This document shows positions 17,738-24,981 of a DNA stretch of 57,587 nt, piece after piece (positions within the stretch are counted from its first letter, which is position 1; each line of letters begins with the position of its first letter). The notes beneath the pieces are model-generated. The model had not been told where the DNA came from and made no database searches. It worked only from the letters and a program-made list of their open reading frames with translations. Where the stretch lies: the NCBI GenBank assembly GCA_026390435.1, contig JAPLFY010000102.1, positions 1 to 57,587 of the forward strand, written 5' to 3'. This DNA is from Pseudomonadota bacterium (GTDB taxonomy: Bacteria; Bdellovibrionota_B; Oligoflexia; Oligoflexales; CAIYRB01). A program made the translations under genes and the position numbers.

Positions 17738-18973
17738 ATGTCGGTTGTACGCAAACTTAGAGAAATCAGCGCCTCGAATAGCTATTCAATAGGCCTACTA
17801 AAAGGCATCATCGGTAGCTGTCTGCTAGCTAGCAGTCTAAACGCCTGCAGTAGCGCAAACTTTGCCTCACCTACTGGTGCTACCGCGTCCGGTAAAAAGA
17901 CCGGCTCCTCCGCTACGCCAAGCAAGGCTGGAAAAGGCGCCGCAGACGGTAAAGCCAAGGGTCCGAAGAACGGCTCCGATGGCTCAACTGGTGGAGATCC
18001 CGACAAAGTACCGCAGGCCTTAGCTCTCTCATGCACGGAACTAGCAGACCCAGACACCGCAAAAGTCGAACTCTTACCGACGAAACCTGGTGAACCCGTT
18101 CTTGCACAACTCACTGGCCACATGTGTCCAACCCCACAAAAGCCATCGCGAATCACGGTACTGTTTCTGATCGATTGGTCAGGCTCGATGGCAACTATGG
18201 ATCCATTGGTAGGTGGATCGTGCGGCCGTCTACAAGCTGCCAAAGCGATCACAAACTATGTTAAAAACAGCGCCGATCCTCAAACTGCAGTCCAAGAAGG
18301 GATGATTCCATTTTCTTCGACGGTAGATTTGGGCGGGATACTACCATTGTCAGATATCGATACCTTCGCATCCAATCTTACGGCTGACCGAATTTGCCGC
18401 GCAGCTGGTGGCACCAACTACATCGCGCCGCTGCAGCAAGCTCGCCAGATGCTTACGGGCGTGCAAGGCCGCGTGGTGATCTACTTCATCACCGATGGTG
18501 CACCAAATATTAACATTGATGGTCGTTACAGCTTTGATAACGATCCAGCAGTCGTCGCCCAAACTATTGGCGCAAGCCAGGACCTCAAGGCTGTCTCACC
18601 CGGTGTCACTGTGAACAGCATCTTACTCGGAGCCCAAGCTTTCATCGCTCAATCGACAATGAATACAGTCTCCGGTGATCCACAACGAGTCAAATTAGTA
18701 GCGAATGCGACCGATCTAGCGCAATCGATCCTAAAATTTGAATCACCAACCCTAGTGCCAACTTCTGCAACAGCTGAACTCAAATCCGGCGGCAAAACCA
18801 AACAAGTAGGCATTGCCTCAGTGACTCCTGACCCCGATAAACCGGGTGACTGGATCTTCACTACCGAGCCTTTCGAAGTAGATAGTAAAGACGCCACAAT
18901 CGATGTCACCGTGAAAGACAGTGACGGTGGACTTAGCAAGTCGACCGCCAAGATCGACGTGAAAGATTCCTAA
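17738..18973 (+). CDS. von Willebrand factor A-domain lipoprotein
   Basis: 411 residues. A signal sequence ends in the lipobox SLNAC (Cys37). A Gly/Ser/Lys/Thr-rich linker (about 45-95) follows, then a VWA domain from about 138. Its MIDAS motif DWSGS is at 146-150, the Thr loop is at GGTNYIAPLQQ, and the Asp strand is VVIYFITDGAPNINIDG. The C-terminal about 80 residues (SATAELKSGGKTKQVG and TIDVTVKDSDGG) look like an Ig-like beta domain. It probably mediates metal-dependent adhesion or assembly at the envelope. GGGAG lies 7 bases before the ATG. It is monocistronic, with a hairpin after the stop. Confidence 0.88.
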   Translation: MSVVRKLREISASNSYSIGLLKGIIGSCLLASSLNACSSANFASPTGATASGKKTGSSATPSKAGKGAADGKAKGPKNGSDGSTGGDPDKVPQALALSCTELADPDTAKVELLPTKPGEPVLAQLTGHMCPTPQKPSRITVLFLIDWSGSMATMDPLVGGSCGRLQAAKAITNYVKNSADPQTAVQEGMIPFSSTVDLGGILPLSDIDTFASNLTADRICRAAGGTNYIAPLQQARQMLTGVQGRVVIYFITDGAPNINIDGRYSFDNDPAVVAQTIGASQDLKAVSPGVTVNSILLGAQAFIAQSTMNTVSGDPQRVKLVANATDLAQSILKFESPTLVPTSATAELKSGGKTKQVGIASVTPDPDKPGDWIFTTEPFEVDSKDATIDVTVKDSDGGLSKSTAKIDVKDS

Positions 18974-19018
18974 TCGAGTTTTAATTAGAGAAACAGAAAA
19001 TCGTAAGAAACAGCAATA

Positions 19019-19046
19019 AGCCGGAGATCTACTACGATCTTCGGCT
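19019..19046 (+). terminator. Hairpin between convergent genes
   Basis: 11-bp stem (19019-19029 with 19036-19046, one G-U pair) downstream of the VWA gene. It overlaps the last codons of the convergent zinc-ribbon gene. No T-run follows. Confidence 0.45.
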
Positions 19047-19211
19047 GTCGCATTCGTAAGATCCATCCATTAACTCTCTAAAGCGCATGTCAATCGGCCG
19101 ACAGCAAACCTGACAATCCTCGATGTAGGTCTGCGCCCCCGCTGACGCATCAAAAAATGTAACGAAGGCCTCACCACACCAAGGGCACTGCACTGTGATT
19201 GGATCTTCCAT
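19032..19211 (-). CDS. CPXCG-motif zinc-ribbon small protein
   Basis: 59-residue protein. ATG at 19211 reads MEDPITVQCPWCGEAFVTFF and ends with TAG at 19032-19034. CPWCG (9-13) and CQVCCRPI (33-40) form a four-Cys zinc ribbon of the CPXCG family (cysteine-rich, about 60 residues). Length and both knuckles match the family. The role is unknown; members are widespread in proteobacteria, usually as single genes. It is convergent with the VWA gene. Confidence 0.85.
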   Translation of the reverse strand: MEDPITVQCPWCGEAFVTFFDASAGAQTYIEDCQVCCRPIDMRFRELMDGSYECDSRRS

Positions 19212-19282
19212 GAAAGGCTCCGCGGGCTCTTCACCCTAAATATGGATGTTGAGCTATCCTATCACTAGATAGCTAGTCCAAA

Positions 19283-20683
19283 TCATACAGCATTATCGAA
19301 GAATAATTCCTCGGTTTTAGCGATGGGGACTTCAATCGAAACTAGGAGCTTATCGTCTTCTGAGCGGCATTGTTCAAAGGCGTCCTCGCCTAGGGTATGC
19401 AAATCGTTAACGAGCTTTAGGACCTGCGAACCACGAGCGCGGGAGCCTTTATCCAATGCGCCATCTGTCCCCATAACAATGAGATGTGCTTGGGAAGGAT
19501 CCAGGTCAAATATAATAGGACTGAGTTGCAAGTCAGGAAGAACGCCAAGAATATTTCCTCGCCCCACCAGGGTGCGCATCGATTTCTGCCCGCTAAAAAC
19601 ATGCACCGGCACATGCCCCGCAGAGTAATACTTAATCTGATTTTTGCTCACAACTAGTAGGCCCATGGTCAAGGTATGGGGCTTATGTTGCCCCATGACT
19701 AGCAGGGCAGCATTGACAGAATGGAGCCAAGCAAATGGATTAAACAATGGATTGGCAAATGTCTGCGCCCAAAGAGATTGTACTGCGTGGACCACTAGTG
19801 CGGCGCTGACGCCCTTCCCCGTGACATCGGCAACGGCGAATACTAGATCACCATTACCCGTGGTCCGCAGGGCCATCCAGTCGCCACCGAGTTGATGATA
19901 TTTACGTTTGAAAAAACGTGCCTCGACGCCGCGTGGCGAGGCAAATCTTTCAGGTGGCGCCAAACAATCCTGGATATCGTTCGCCAGCAGTATCTGCTGT
20001 TCAACAGCTTCAACCCTAAGCCTTTCGCTCTGGATCAGCTGATTGCGTGTATGAAACTCTCCTAAGATCTCGCGACGGGATCTGTGGGCATTGGAATAAA
20101 ACATCCCGGCAGCGAAGGCGGAGTAGCCGAAAATCAACAACAGCAAGTTATACATTTCACCGGATGTCTTCAACGGTCCATAGGCCCAAACGCCCAGGAT
20201 TACGTTGAAGATCACACTGAAAAGAATGCGCGCACCTTGCAGTCGGAAGTTTGCCGTGACCAGTAGTAATGTGCCGATGAAGAAAGACGCAGTCATCGCT
20301 AGATCAACATCACGGTGAGGATTCTCTAGTGTGACACGCACGCTGGTCGCGGCACCGGTTATAAATATCACTCCGATCATCACAGAAATATAGCTCATTT
20401 TGTTTAACTTGATGAGCGGAGTAAAGTTCCAGATCAGCGCTAACAAGAGCAAAGCGCTGTGTGTCGAAAGCTCGACGGCACGCTGTGGCACTGGTGACAG
20501 CAAGTAGATACCAATGGTCGAAAATGTAAATACAACTAGAACAATGCGGGCCACGTAGCGCTCGAACATTCCCTGGTGTGAGCCTTGCCAAGTCTCAACA
20601 AAACTACGTTCCTCCGCGCTCAGTCCACGCATGGACAGCGTCAGAAAATCGTAAACTGTATTAACTTTAGACTTGAAGCTCAC
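19283..20683 (-). CDS. Membrane-bound SpoIIE-type protein phosphatase (PP2C-like)
   Basis: 466 residues from GTG 20683 (GGGAA 7 bases upstream); an in-frame TTG at 20707 has no ribosome binding site. The N-terminal half has about six hydrophobic helices (for example IVLVVFTFSTIGIYLLSPV and ISVMIGVIFITGAATSV). A linker helix (REILGEFHTRNQLIQSERL) leads to a SpoIIE phosphatase domain with LGGDWMALRTTGNG, FAVADVTGKGVSAALVVHAV (metal-binding Asp) and VMGTDGALDKGSR. Such proteins dephosphorylate anti-sigma-factor antagonists in partner-switching pathways. No STAS or RsbW-like partner gene is adjacent. Confidence 0.88.
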   Translation of the reverse strand: MSFKSKVNTVYDFLTLSMRGLSAEERSFVETWQGSHQGMFERYVARIVLVVFTFSTIGIYLLSPVPQRAVELSTHSALLLLALIWNFTPLIKLNKMSYISVMIGVIFITGAATSVRVTLENPHRDVDLAMTASFFIGTLLLVTANFRLQGARILFSVIFNVILGVWAYGPLKTSGEMYNLLLLIFGYSAFAAGMFYSNAHRSRREILGEFHTRNQLIQSERLRVEAVEQQILLANDIQDCLAPPERFASPRGVEARFFKRKYHQLGGDWMALRTTGNGDLVFAVADVTGKGVSAALVVHAVQSLWAQTFANPLFNPFAWLHSVNAALLVMGQHKPHTLTMGLLVVSKNQIKYYSAGHVPVHVFSGQKSMRTLVGRGNILGVLPDLQLSPIIFDLDPSQAHLIVMGTDGALDKGSRARGSQVLKLVNDLHTLGEDAFEQCRSEDDKLLVSIEVPIAKTEELFFDNAV

Positions 20684-20899
20684 GCACGTGTTCCCAAGGG
20701 ATATCAATGTAAAGATTCACATTTTCGCTCTCGGTAGAATTTTTCATCGACTTTAATAGGCACCCCGGAATAGCACACCTAAGTAGTACGATAAGTGACA
20801 AATATTCTTGGGATTTACTGGCAGGTGCGTTTAATAACCAAGGTTACATGCGCAGTTTTTTGAGAGTGAGAGATAGCATTAGCAGTAGTGGCCGACGAC

Positions 20900-21877
20900 T
20901 CAACCTTGATCCAAGGCCAAAAGAAACTCTAGTTCCTCTTTCGTCATCTTTATCACTGCTGCAATTTGATCCAAGGACATTCCGGCGTCCATGAACTTGC
21001 GAATCATCGCTGCTTGGGCCTTCTGCGCGCCCTCATCGCGCCCCTCTTCTCGCCCCTTCTGCAGACCCTCATCGCGCCCCTTCTGCAGGCCCTCATCACG
21101 AGCTTCATCTAGCTCCATGCTGACGCGAAGCATGCCAAGCTCACGAGCACGGGCAATCTGTTGCGCTTCGTCCATAGCAGAGATCTCTTTCAACTTGTCA
21201 AAAGTCTTCTTAATGATGGGATCAGACATAAGGCCCTCGCAAGAGTCTGGCTGGGTAGCCTTCATGAAGAACTCGGCCCATAAATGCAGCCTATCATGAT
21301 GGCCTTGGTGGCCTTGGTAGCCTGACTGCCCTGGGCCAGGTGAAAGTAACTTAGGTAATTCGACGAAATCCAGCCGAAAATGCTCCACCGCTGGCACCAT
21401 CAGCGGCTCCCGGTAGGCGCGGATGATGTGGTGAGCAAGCTCTGGCTCGGCCGTATATAGCGGATGTTTCAACAAAAATATGCTCCGCACGGCTCGCAGG
21501 GCAGGGTGTAGAGCGCCAATTTTGAGTTGGGCACTGTAGACCTTAGCCCAATGATACAGGGCTCGGTGCGGCAAGATCTTGCTGGTCGAGGTCTGCATCT
21601 CAAGGTTGACATGAGAACCGTCATCTAGGCGCAGCAAGAGATCCAACTCAACACCGCGCTCGTCCACTATTTGCCGCGGGACGATCGGGTTTAGGACTTC
21701 TAGACTGACGATGGGTGACGGCGGCGTGATGATGCTAGTAATTAAGTCGATCAGCCCATCGCGACAGTCTGGCGACGAGAGCAGCATCTTGCTGACGACG
21801 TCTAAACAGGGGTCCAGGATTTTGCCAGTGTTGTCGGAGTCGACATTGTTTATCTTTTTATTTCCGTCTTTAGCCAT
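20900..21877 (-). CDS. Rpn-family PD-(D/E)XK nuclease/putative transposase
   Basis: 325 residues from ATG 21877 (GAGG 6 bases upstream); an open frame extends to 22018 without conservation. Nuclease core: DLITSIITPPSPIVSLEVLN, then GVELDLLLRLDDGSHVNLEM with the Asp and the E-x-Q of the PD-(D/E)XK fold. Then a Gly/His-rich segment (GPGQSGYQGHQGHHDRLH) and the family's C-terminal helices. Near the end are tandem repeats of DEGLQKGR type (about 265-300), commonly expanded in this family. Rpn proteins promote RecA-independent recombination and some act in phage defence. An inverted repeat lies in the leader. Confidence 0.85.
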   Translation of the reverse strand: MAKDGNKKINNVDSDNTGKILDPCLDVVSKMLLSSPDCRDGLIDLITSIITPPSPIVSLEVLNPIVPRQIVDERGVELDLLLRLDDGSHVNLEMQTSTSKILPHRALYHWAKVYSAQLKIGALHPALRAVRSIFLLKHPLYTAEPELAHHIIRAYREPLMVPAVEHFRLDFVELPKLLSPGPGQSGYQGHQGHHDRLHLWAEFFMKATQPDSCEGLMSDPIIKKTFDKLKEISAMDEAQQIARARELGMLRVSMELDEARDEGLQKGRDEGLQKGREEGRDEGAQKAQAAMIRKFMDAGMSLDQIAAVIKMTKEELEFLLALDQG

Positions 21878-21892
21878 GCCAAACCTCGCTAG

Positions 21893-21941
21893 ATCATGTG
21901 AACCATGTGTCGTGCGACACAAAACTTCGTGATCACATGAT
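21893..21941 (-). promoter_or_regulatory. Nested inverted repeat in the leader of the Rpn gene
   Basis: Outer arms ATCATGTGA (21893-21901) and TCACATGAT (21933-21941) enclose an inner pair GTGTCG/CGACAC (21907-21920). The element sits 15 bases before the Rpn start and could be an operator or an RNA hairpin that limits translation. Confidence 0.5.
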
Positions 21942-22159
21942 GTACGTGATGAGGCCTGGCGAAAGCCAAGGACATGGACAGACATGGACCATAAGGTAAA
22001 GGACTTGAGCAATCCCACTGTGTGTGATGTCTCCTGACTTTAGCACCCCCAATCGCCAACTTTATATGCATCTACCCCAAATTTTGACATCCCTCCTCCC
22101 ACCTAGCCCACAAAATCCCCGCGAATTTCCGCACCATACAAACCGAAGTGCGCTGGACC

Positions 22160-22204
22160 ACCTGTTGCATAGCATTTAACCACGAGTATCACCTGGCAAC
22201 AGGT
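22160..22204 (+). promoter_or_regulatory. Inverted repeat upstream of the thioesterase-kinase cluster
   Basis: Perfect 9-base arms ACCTGTTGC (22160-22168) and GCAACAGGT (22196-22204), 27 bases apart, 37 bases before the first start of the cluster. Candidate regulator-binding site or leader hairpin. The interval 21942-22159 holds no gene. Confidence 0.45.
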
Positions 22205-22241
22205 CCTAACGCTTCTCTTTGGAATCAGATTGGAGCAACTA

Positions 22242-22652
22242 GTGATAAAGCCGATCCAGTTTAAGACAACGCACAGAGCAAGCTTTCAGGAAATAGATTC
22301 TTACGGGCACCTGAATACTCTTCACTATGTGTCTTATTTCTTGAGCCATCGCTTCACTGCGCTGCGGGAACGCTTCGAGTTGGATATGAAGAGCATATCC
22401 GAGCTAGAAATTGCGTTTTACACCAAGAATTTGGAAGTCGCATTCATTCGCCCTATTTTGGGCGATCAGCTATTTGCGATTAATTCGCTTGTATCAGAAA
22501 AAGGCGATGGTGACTGCAAAGTCAGCTGCGAAATGCTCGACAGTAAAGACCGCACCCTAGCTAAATGTGTCATGCACCTAGTATGTATCGACAAAAATAC
22601 CGGCAAACCAACTAAATGGCCCGAGGGATTTATGGATAGATTTTATGAGTGA
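22242..22652 (+). CDS. Hotdog-fold acyl-CoA thioesterase (YbgC/4HBT-like)
   Basis: 136 residues from GTG 22242 (GGAG 6 bases upstream), preferred over TTG 22230. It starts with the hotdog opening RASFQEIDSYGHLNTLHYVS, where D and the N/H pair match the 4HBT active-site loop (D-x-x-G-H-x-N). SYFLSHRFTALRERF is the central helix. It probably hydrolyses an acyl-CoA or acyl-carrier thioester. The next gene starts 8 bases before this stop, so the two are coupled. It is the first gene of a compact five-gene unit. Confidence 0.82.
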   Translation: MIKPIQFKTTHRASFQEIDSYGHLNTLHYVSYFLSHRFTALRERFELDMKSISELEIAFYTKNLEVAFIRPILGDQLFAINSLVSEKGDGDCKVSCEMLDSKDRTLAKCVMHLVCIDKNTGKPTKWPEGFMDRFYE

Positions 22653-23376
22653 TATTTGGGGAATCGCGATCCCGGGTTTAGCAATGGCCGCTAGTGAGCT
22701 GCCGTCTGTTCCAGGACTGCTGCGTCTTGACAATCCAGAGACCGGTGATGGTCCGCCTTGGGAAGCTGTCGCCTATAAACTGGAAGACGTTGCGGAGATG
22801 CATGCTAAGCACATCTCCACCCTCGGCAAAACAGATCTTGTCATCATGGGCATGAGTATGGGGGGCATGATCGTATCGATCATGGCGTCGCGGTTTCGCA
22901 GCATTCTCCCCGCAAACACTAGTTTTCGCGTGCTCGTGAGTTCTCCAAATTTGTCGTCTAATCAGGCAATAACCGCGGCAATGCTAGCTGAATGGAAGAC
23001 AGCTCAGTTAGGTAACGTCGGTGACTTCAAAAGGATACTCGGCCCATTCTTTTCTGAGCAGTTCCGGCTAGTCTCTGATAACAAGGCGCAAGATTATTAC
23101 AGCTACCGCGCCCTAGGTGGAAACAAACAAAGCCCGAAGGCATTGTACCGCCAAATTGGTGCCATCTTCAGCTATAACGGCCAAAACTATTGGCCAAACA
23201 TAGATCCTACCGAAATGACCGTCATTGGCGGTGCCGACGACTACATACTAGGCCCAACCCATAATCTGGATCTGAAGGAGTTACTACCCGGCGCAAATCA
23301 CCATGAGATCAGCGGCCTTGGGCACATGGTGAACCTAGAGATGCCGGAGCTGTTTCAAAAGGAGCTGTCGGTTTGA
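22645..23376 (+). CDS. Alpha/beta-hydrolase fold protein
   Basis: 243 residues. Nucleophile elbow GMSMGG (about 68-73), acid candidate in GGADDYIL, and terminal His in GLGHMVNLEMP: a full Ser-Asp-His set. No signal peptide, so cytoplasmic. It could be an esterase, thioesterase or acyltransferase. Substrate unknown. It overlaps both neighbours by 4-8 bases, arguing for a shared pathway with the thioesterase and diiron protein. Confidence 0.85.
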   Translation: MSDIWGIAIPGLAMAASELPSVPGLLRLDNPETGDGPPWEAVAYKLEDVAEMHAKHISTLGKTDLVIMGMSMGGMIVSIMASRFRSILPANTSFRVLVSSPNLSSNQAITAAMLAEWKTAQLGNVGDFKRILGPFFSEQFRLVSDNKAQDYYSYRALGGNKQSPKALYRQIGAIFSYNGQNYWPNIDPTEMTVIGGADDYILGPTHNLDLKELLPGANHHEISGLGHMVNLEMPELFQKELSV

Positions 23377-24089
23377 GTTTTAGGGCTAACCATCGTTTGG
23401 TCGAAAAGGTTCCGCTAGAGGTGGAATGGTCCTATTTAGTCAACGAAACGCTTGCCGGCGAACGATGCATTCTGCCTCTTTTAGAGAACTTAGCTAGCGA
23501 CATGCGGCTACCCAGATCTCTCCGCTCTCTACTTCAACAGCAAATTGCAGAGGAAGCAGATCATGTTGCGCGATATGAGGCTCTATTCCATGGGCAACGC
23601 TTCGCGAGCACTGGGTATGATAAAGAATTTAGTCAGTTCGTACGCGACATAGGCCCAATCACATTAAAGCTTTTTTCTTTGCAGGCCATACTGGAGAGTA
23701 TCTCGCTTGGGGCCCTCACCTATCGTCGGGACGCCTTCATAGACAGCCCATCCGAAATCGACGACATGCAAATATTAAAGGACGAAGAGGGTCACGTGCG
23801 CTTTGGCCTTGCTTTCCTTGGTCTCCTACGAGAAATCGACGGCGCAATTGCGTTACCTGATTTTGACGAGATCACTCATGCCTCAAATAGTATTTTCGCC
23901 CGGCATTTTAATGGCTCGAACATTGCGCATTTCCTGGATACAAATTTCGCCATCAGGACTGTCGCGGCAAGTGACATAGATCGAAGTCCAGGGATGAAAA
24001 TATTTAAGCGAATCAGCACGAAAACAATTATCAAAATTAAAAATGAGTTTATCCATCGCTATGTGAATACCAAAATAAAACAAAGCTGA
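23373..24089 (+). CDS. Ferritin-like diiron oxygenase-type protein
   Basis: 238 residues, all-helical. A complete set of ferritin-like metal ligands can be read: E30 (LAGER), E61 with H64 (EEADHVARYE), E108 (AILES) and E138 with H141 (DEEGHVRFG). This fits a carboxylate-bridged diiron centre as in AurF-type N-oxygenases, fatty acid desaturase-like or aldehyde-deformylating families. The particular reaction cannot be told. Its ATG overlaps the hydrolase stop (GTTTGAGTTT region, 4 bases). Cytoplasmic. Confidence 0.75.
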   Translation: MSFRANHRLVEKVPLEVEWSYLVNETLAGERCILPLLENLASDMRLPRSLRSLLQQQIAEEADHVARYEALFHGQRFASTGYDKEFSQFVRDIGPITLKLFSLQAILESISLGALTYRRDAFIDSPSEIDDMQILKDEEGHVRFGLAFLGLLREIDGAIALPDFDEITHASNSIFARHFNGSNIAHFLDTNFAIRTVAASDIDRSPGMKIFKRISTKTIIKIKNEFIHRYVNTKIKQS

Positions 24090-24105
24090 AGGAACCGTCC
24101 TCGAC

Positions 24106-24981
24106 ATGTTCGCGCCAATTAACACACTTCACATCAGGCAACAGAATCTCATTGGATCCAGATTGACGCGATCCACCTGTATGTTTCGGCTGAACATTGA
24201 CTTGGCATGTGTTGATTATGCGAAGGATCGATCGCTTCTGGATTTCCGTGCACTCGGTGGAGACATTGAATTCGATTCGGCGAGCTCTATACTTACCCTT
24301 AGAATAAACCACAGTCGAATGGATGCCTTTGGGGGGTTGTATGTAATCAGCAATTTTCTCGAGAAGACGGCGATAATTTCGCTCCCAAGGACCAACTTCG
24401 GCCAATCAAGCCAACTCTATGACGGTTTGTTGTTACATCACTATTGGCAAGAGGCACTGCAGGCACCGACTTTGACTGCAGGTTCAACTTTTACACAACA
24501 ATTTGCCTCCAACCTGCTAGCAGCTGACCAAACCTTAGGATCAGCGGATATTTGTGTTTCTGCAGACGATCTCTCAAAAATGTCCGCCAATGATATTGGG
24601 GGTAATAGCCTCGGCATCGTAAAAATTATGCGTTTGCGCCTAGCGGCATTGGCTGCTGCGCCGAGAAGCCAATGGACTGAATACCTCAAAAAGCGCGCTC
24701 TTCATTCTCAAAAATCGCCGGCTGCTCCCTCCGGATTTGAACCAAGTCGTGTGTTGGTGTCGTCCATCGGTGATTTAGACAAGTTGCCATGGACCTCGAA
24801 ATGCCTAAATCCATCGAACTTTATGATGTTTCCTACCCCTGCTGAGGGGTGTGTTAATGCGGTAATGTGGTCATCGCAAGGAATCCAAGCCTTAACCGTC
24901 GGTTATCACGCACAAGATTCGGCTAGATTGTCCGCAACTAACGATGCAGTCCTCTCCGCCTGGAGGAAGCTTTTTAAATGA
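24106..24981 (+). CDS. CAT/condensation-fold acyltransferase-like protein
   Basis: 291 residues. Residues 68-77 read NHSRMDAFGG, a variant of the HHxxxDG active site of chloramphenicol-acetyltransferase-like, condensation-domain and alcohol-acyltransferase proteins (catalytic His as H69, structural D73). Near 230 VLVSSIGDLDKLPW fits the S/N-x-G strand of that fold. It has only about two thirds of the length of a full condensation domain (about 450). It may join an acyl group to an amine or alcohol. The stop overlaps the kinase start (ATGA), so this gene is coupled to the sensor. Family call rests on motifs only. Confidence 0.6.
   Translation: MFAPINTLHIRQQNLIGSRLTRSTCMFRLNIDLACVDYAKDRSLLDFRALGGDIEFDSASSILTLRINHSRMDAFGGLYVISNFLEKTAIISLPRTNFGQSSQLYDGLLLHHYWQEALQAPTLTAGSTFTQQFASNLLAADQTLGSADICVSADDLSKMSANDIGGNSLGIVKIMRLRLAALAAAPRSQWTEYLKKRALHSQKSPAAPSGFEPSRVLVSSIGDLDKLPWTSKCLNPSNFMMFPTPAEGCVNAVMWSSQGIQALTVGYHAQDSARLSATNDAVLSAWRKLFK

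Noticed and set aside
24049-24405. 118-residue minus-strand frame inside the acyltransferase-like gene
   Set aside because: It lies within a gene with a recognisable active-site motif on the other strand and has no domain features.
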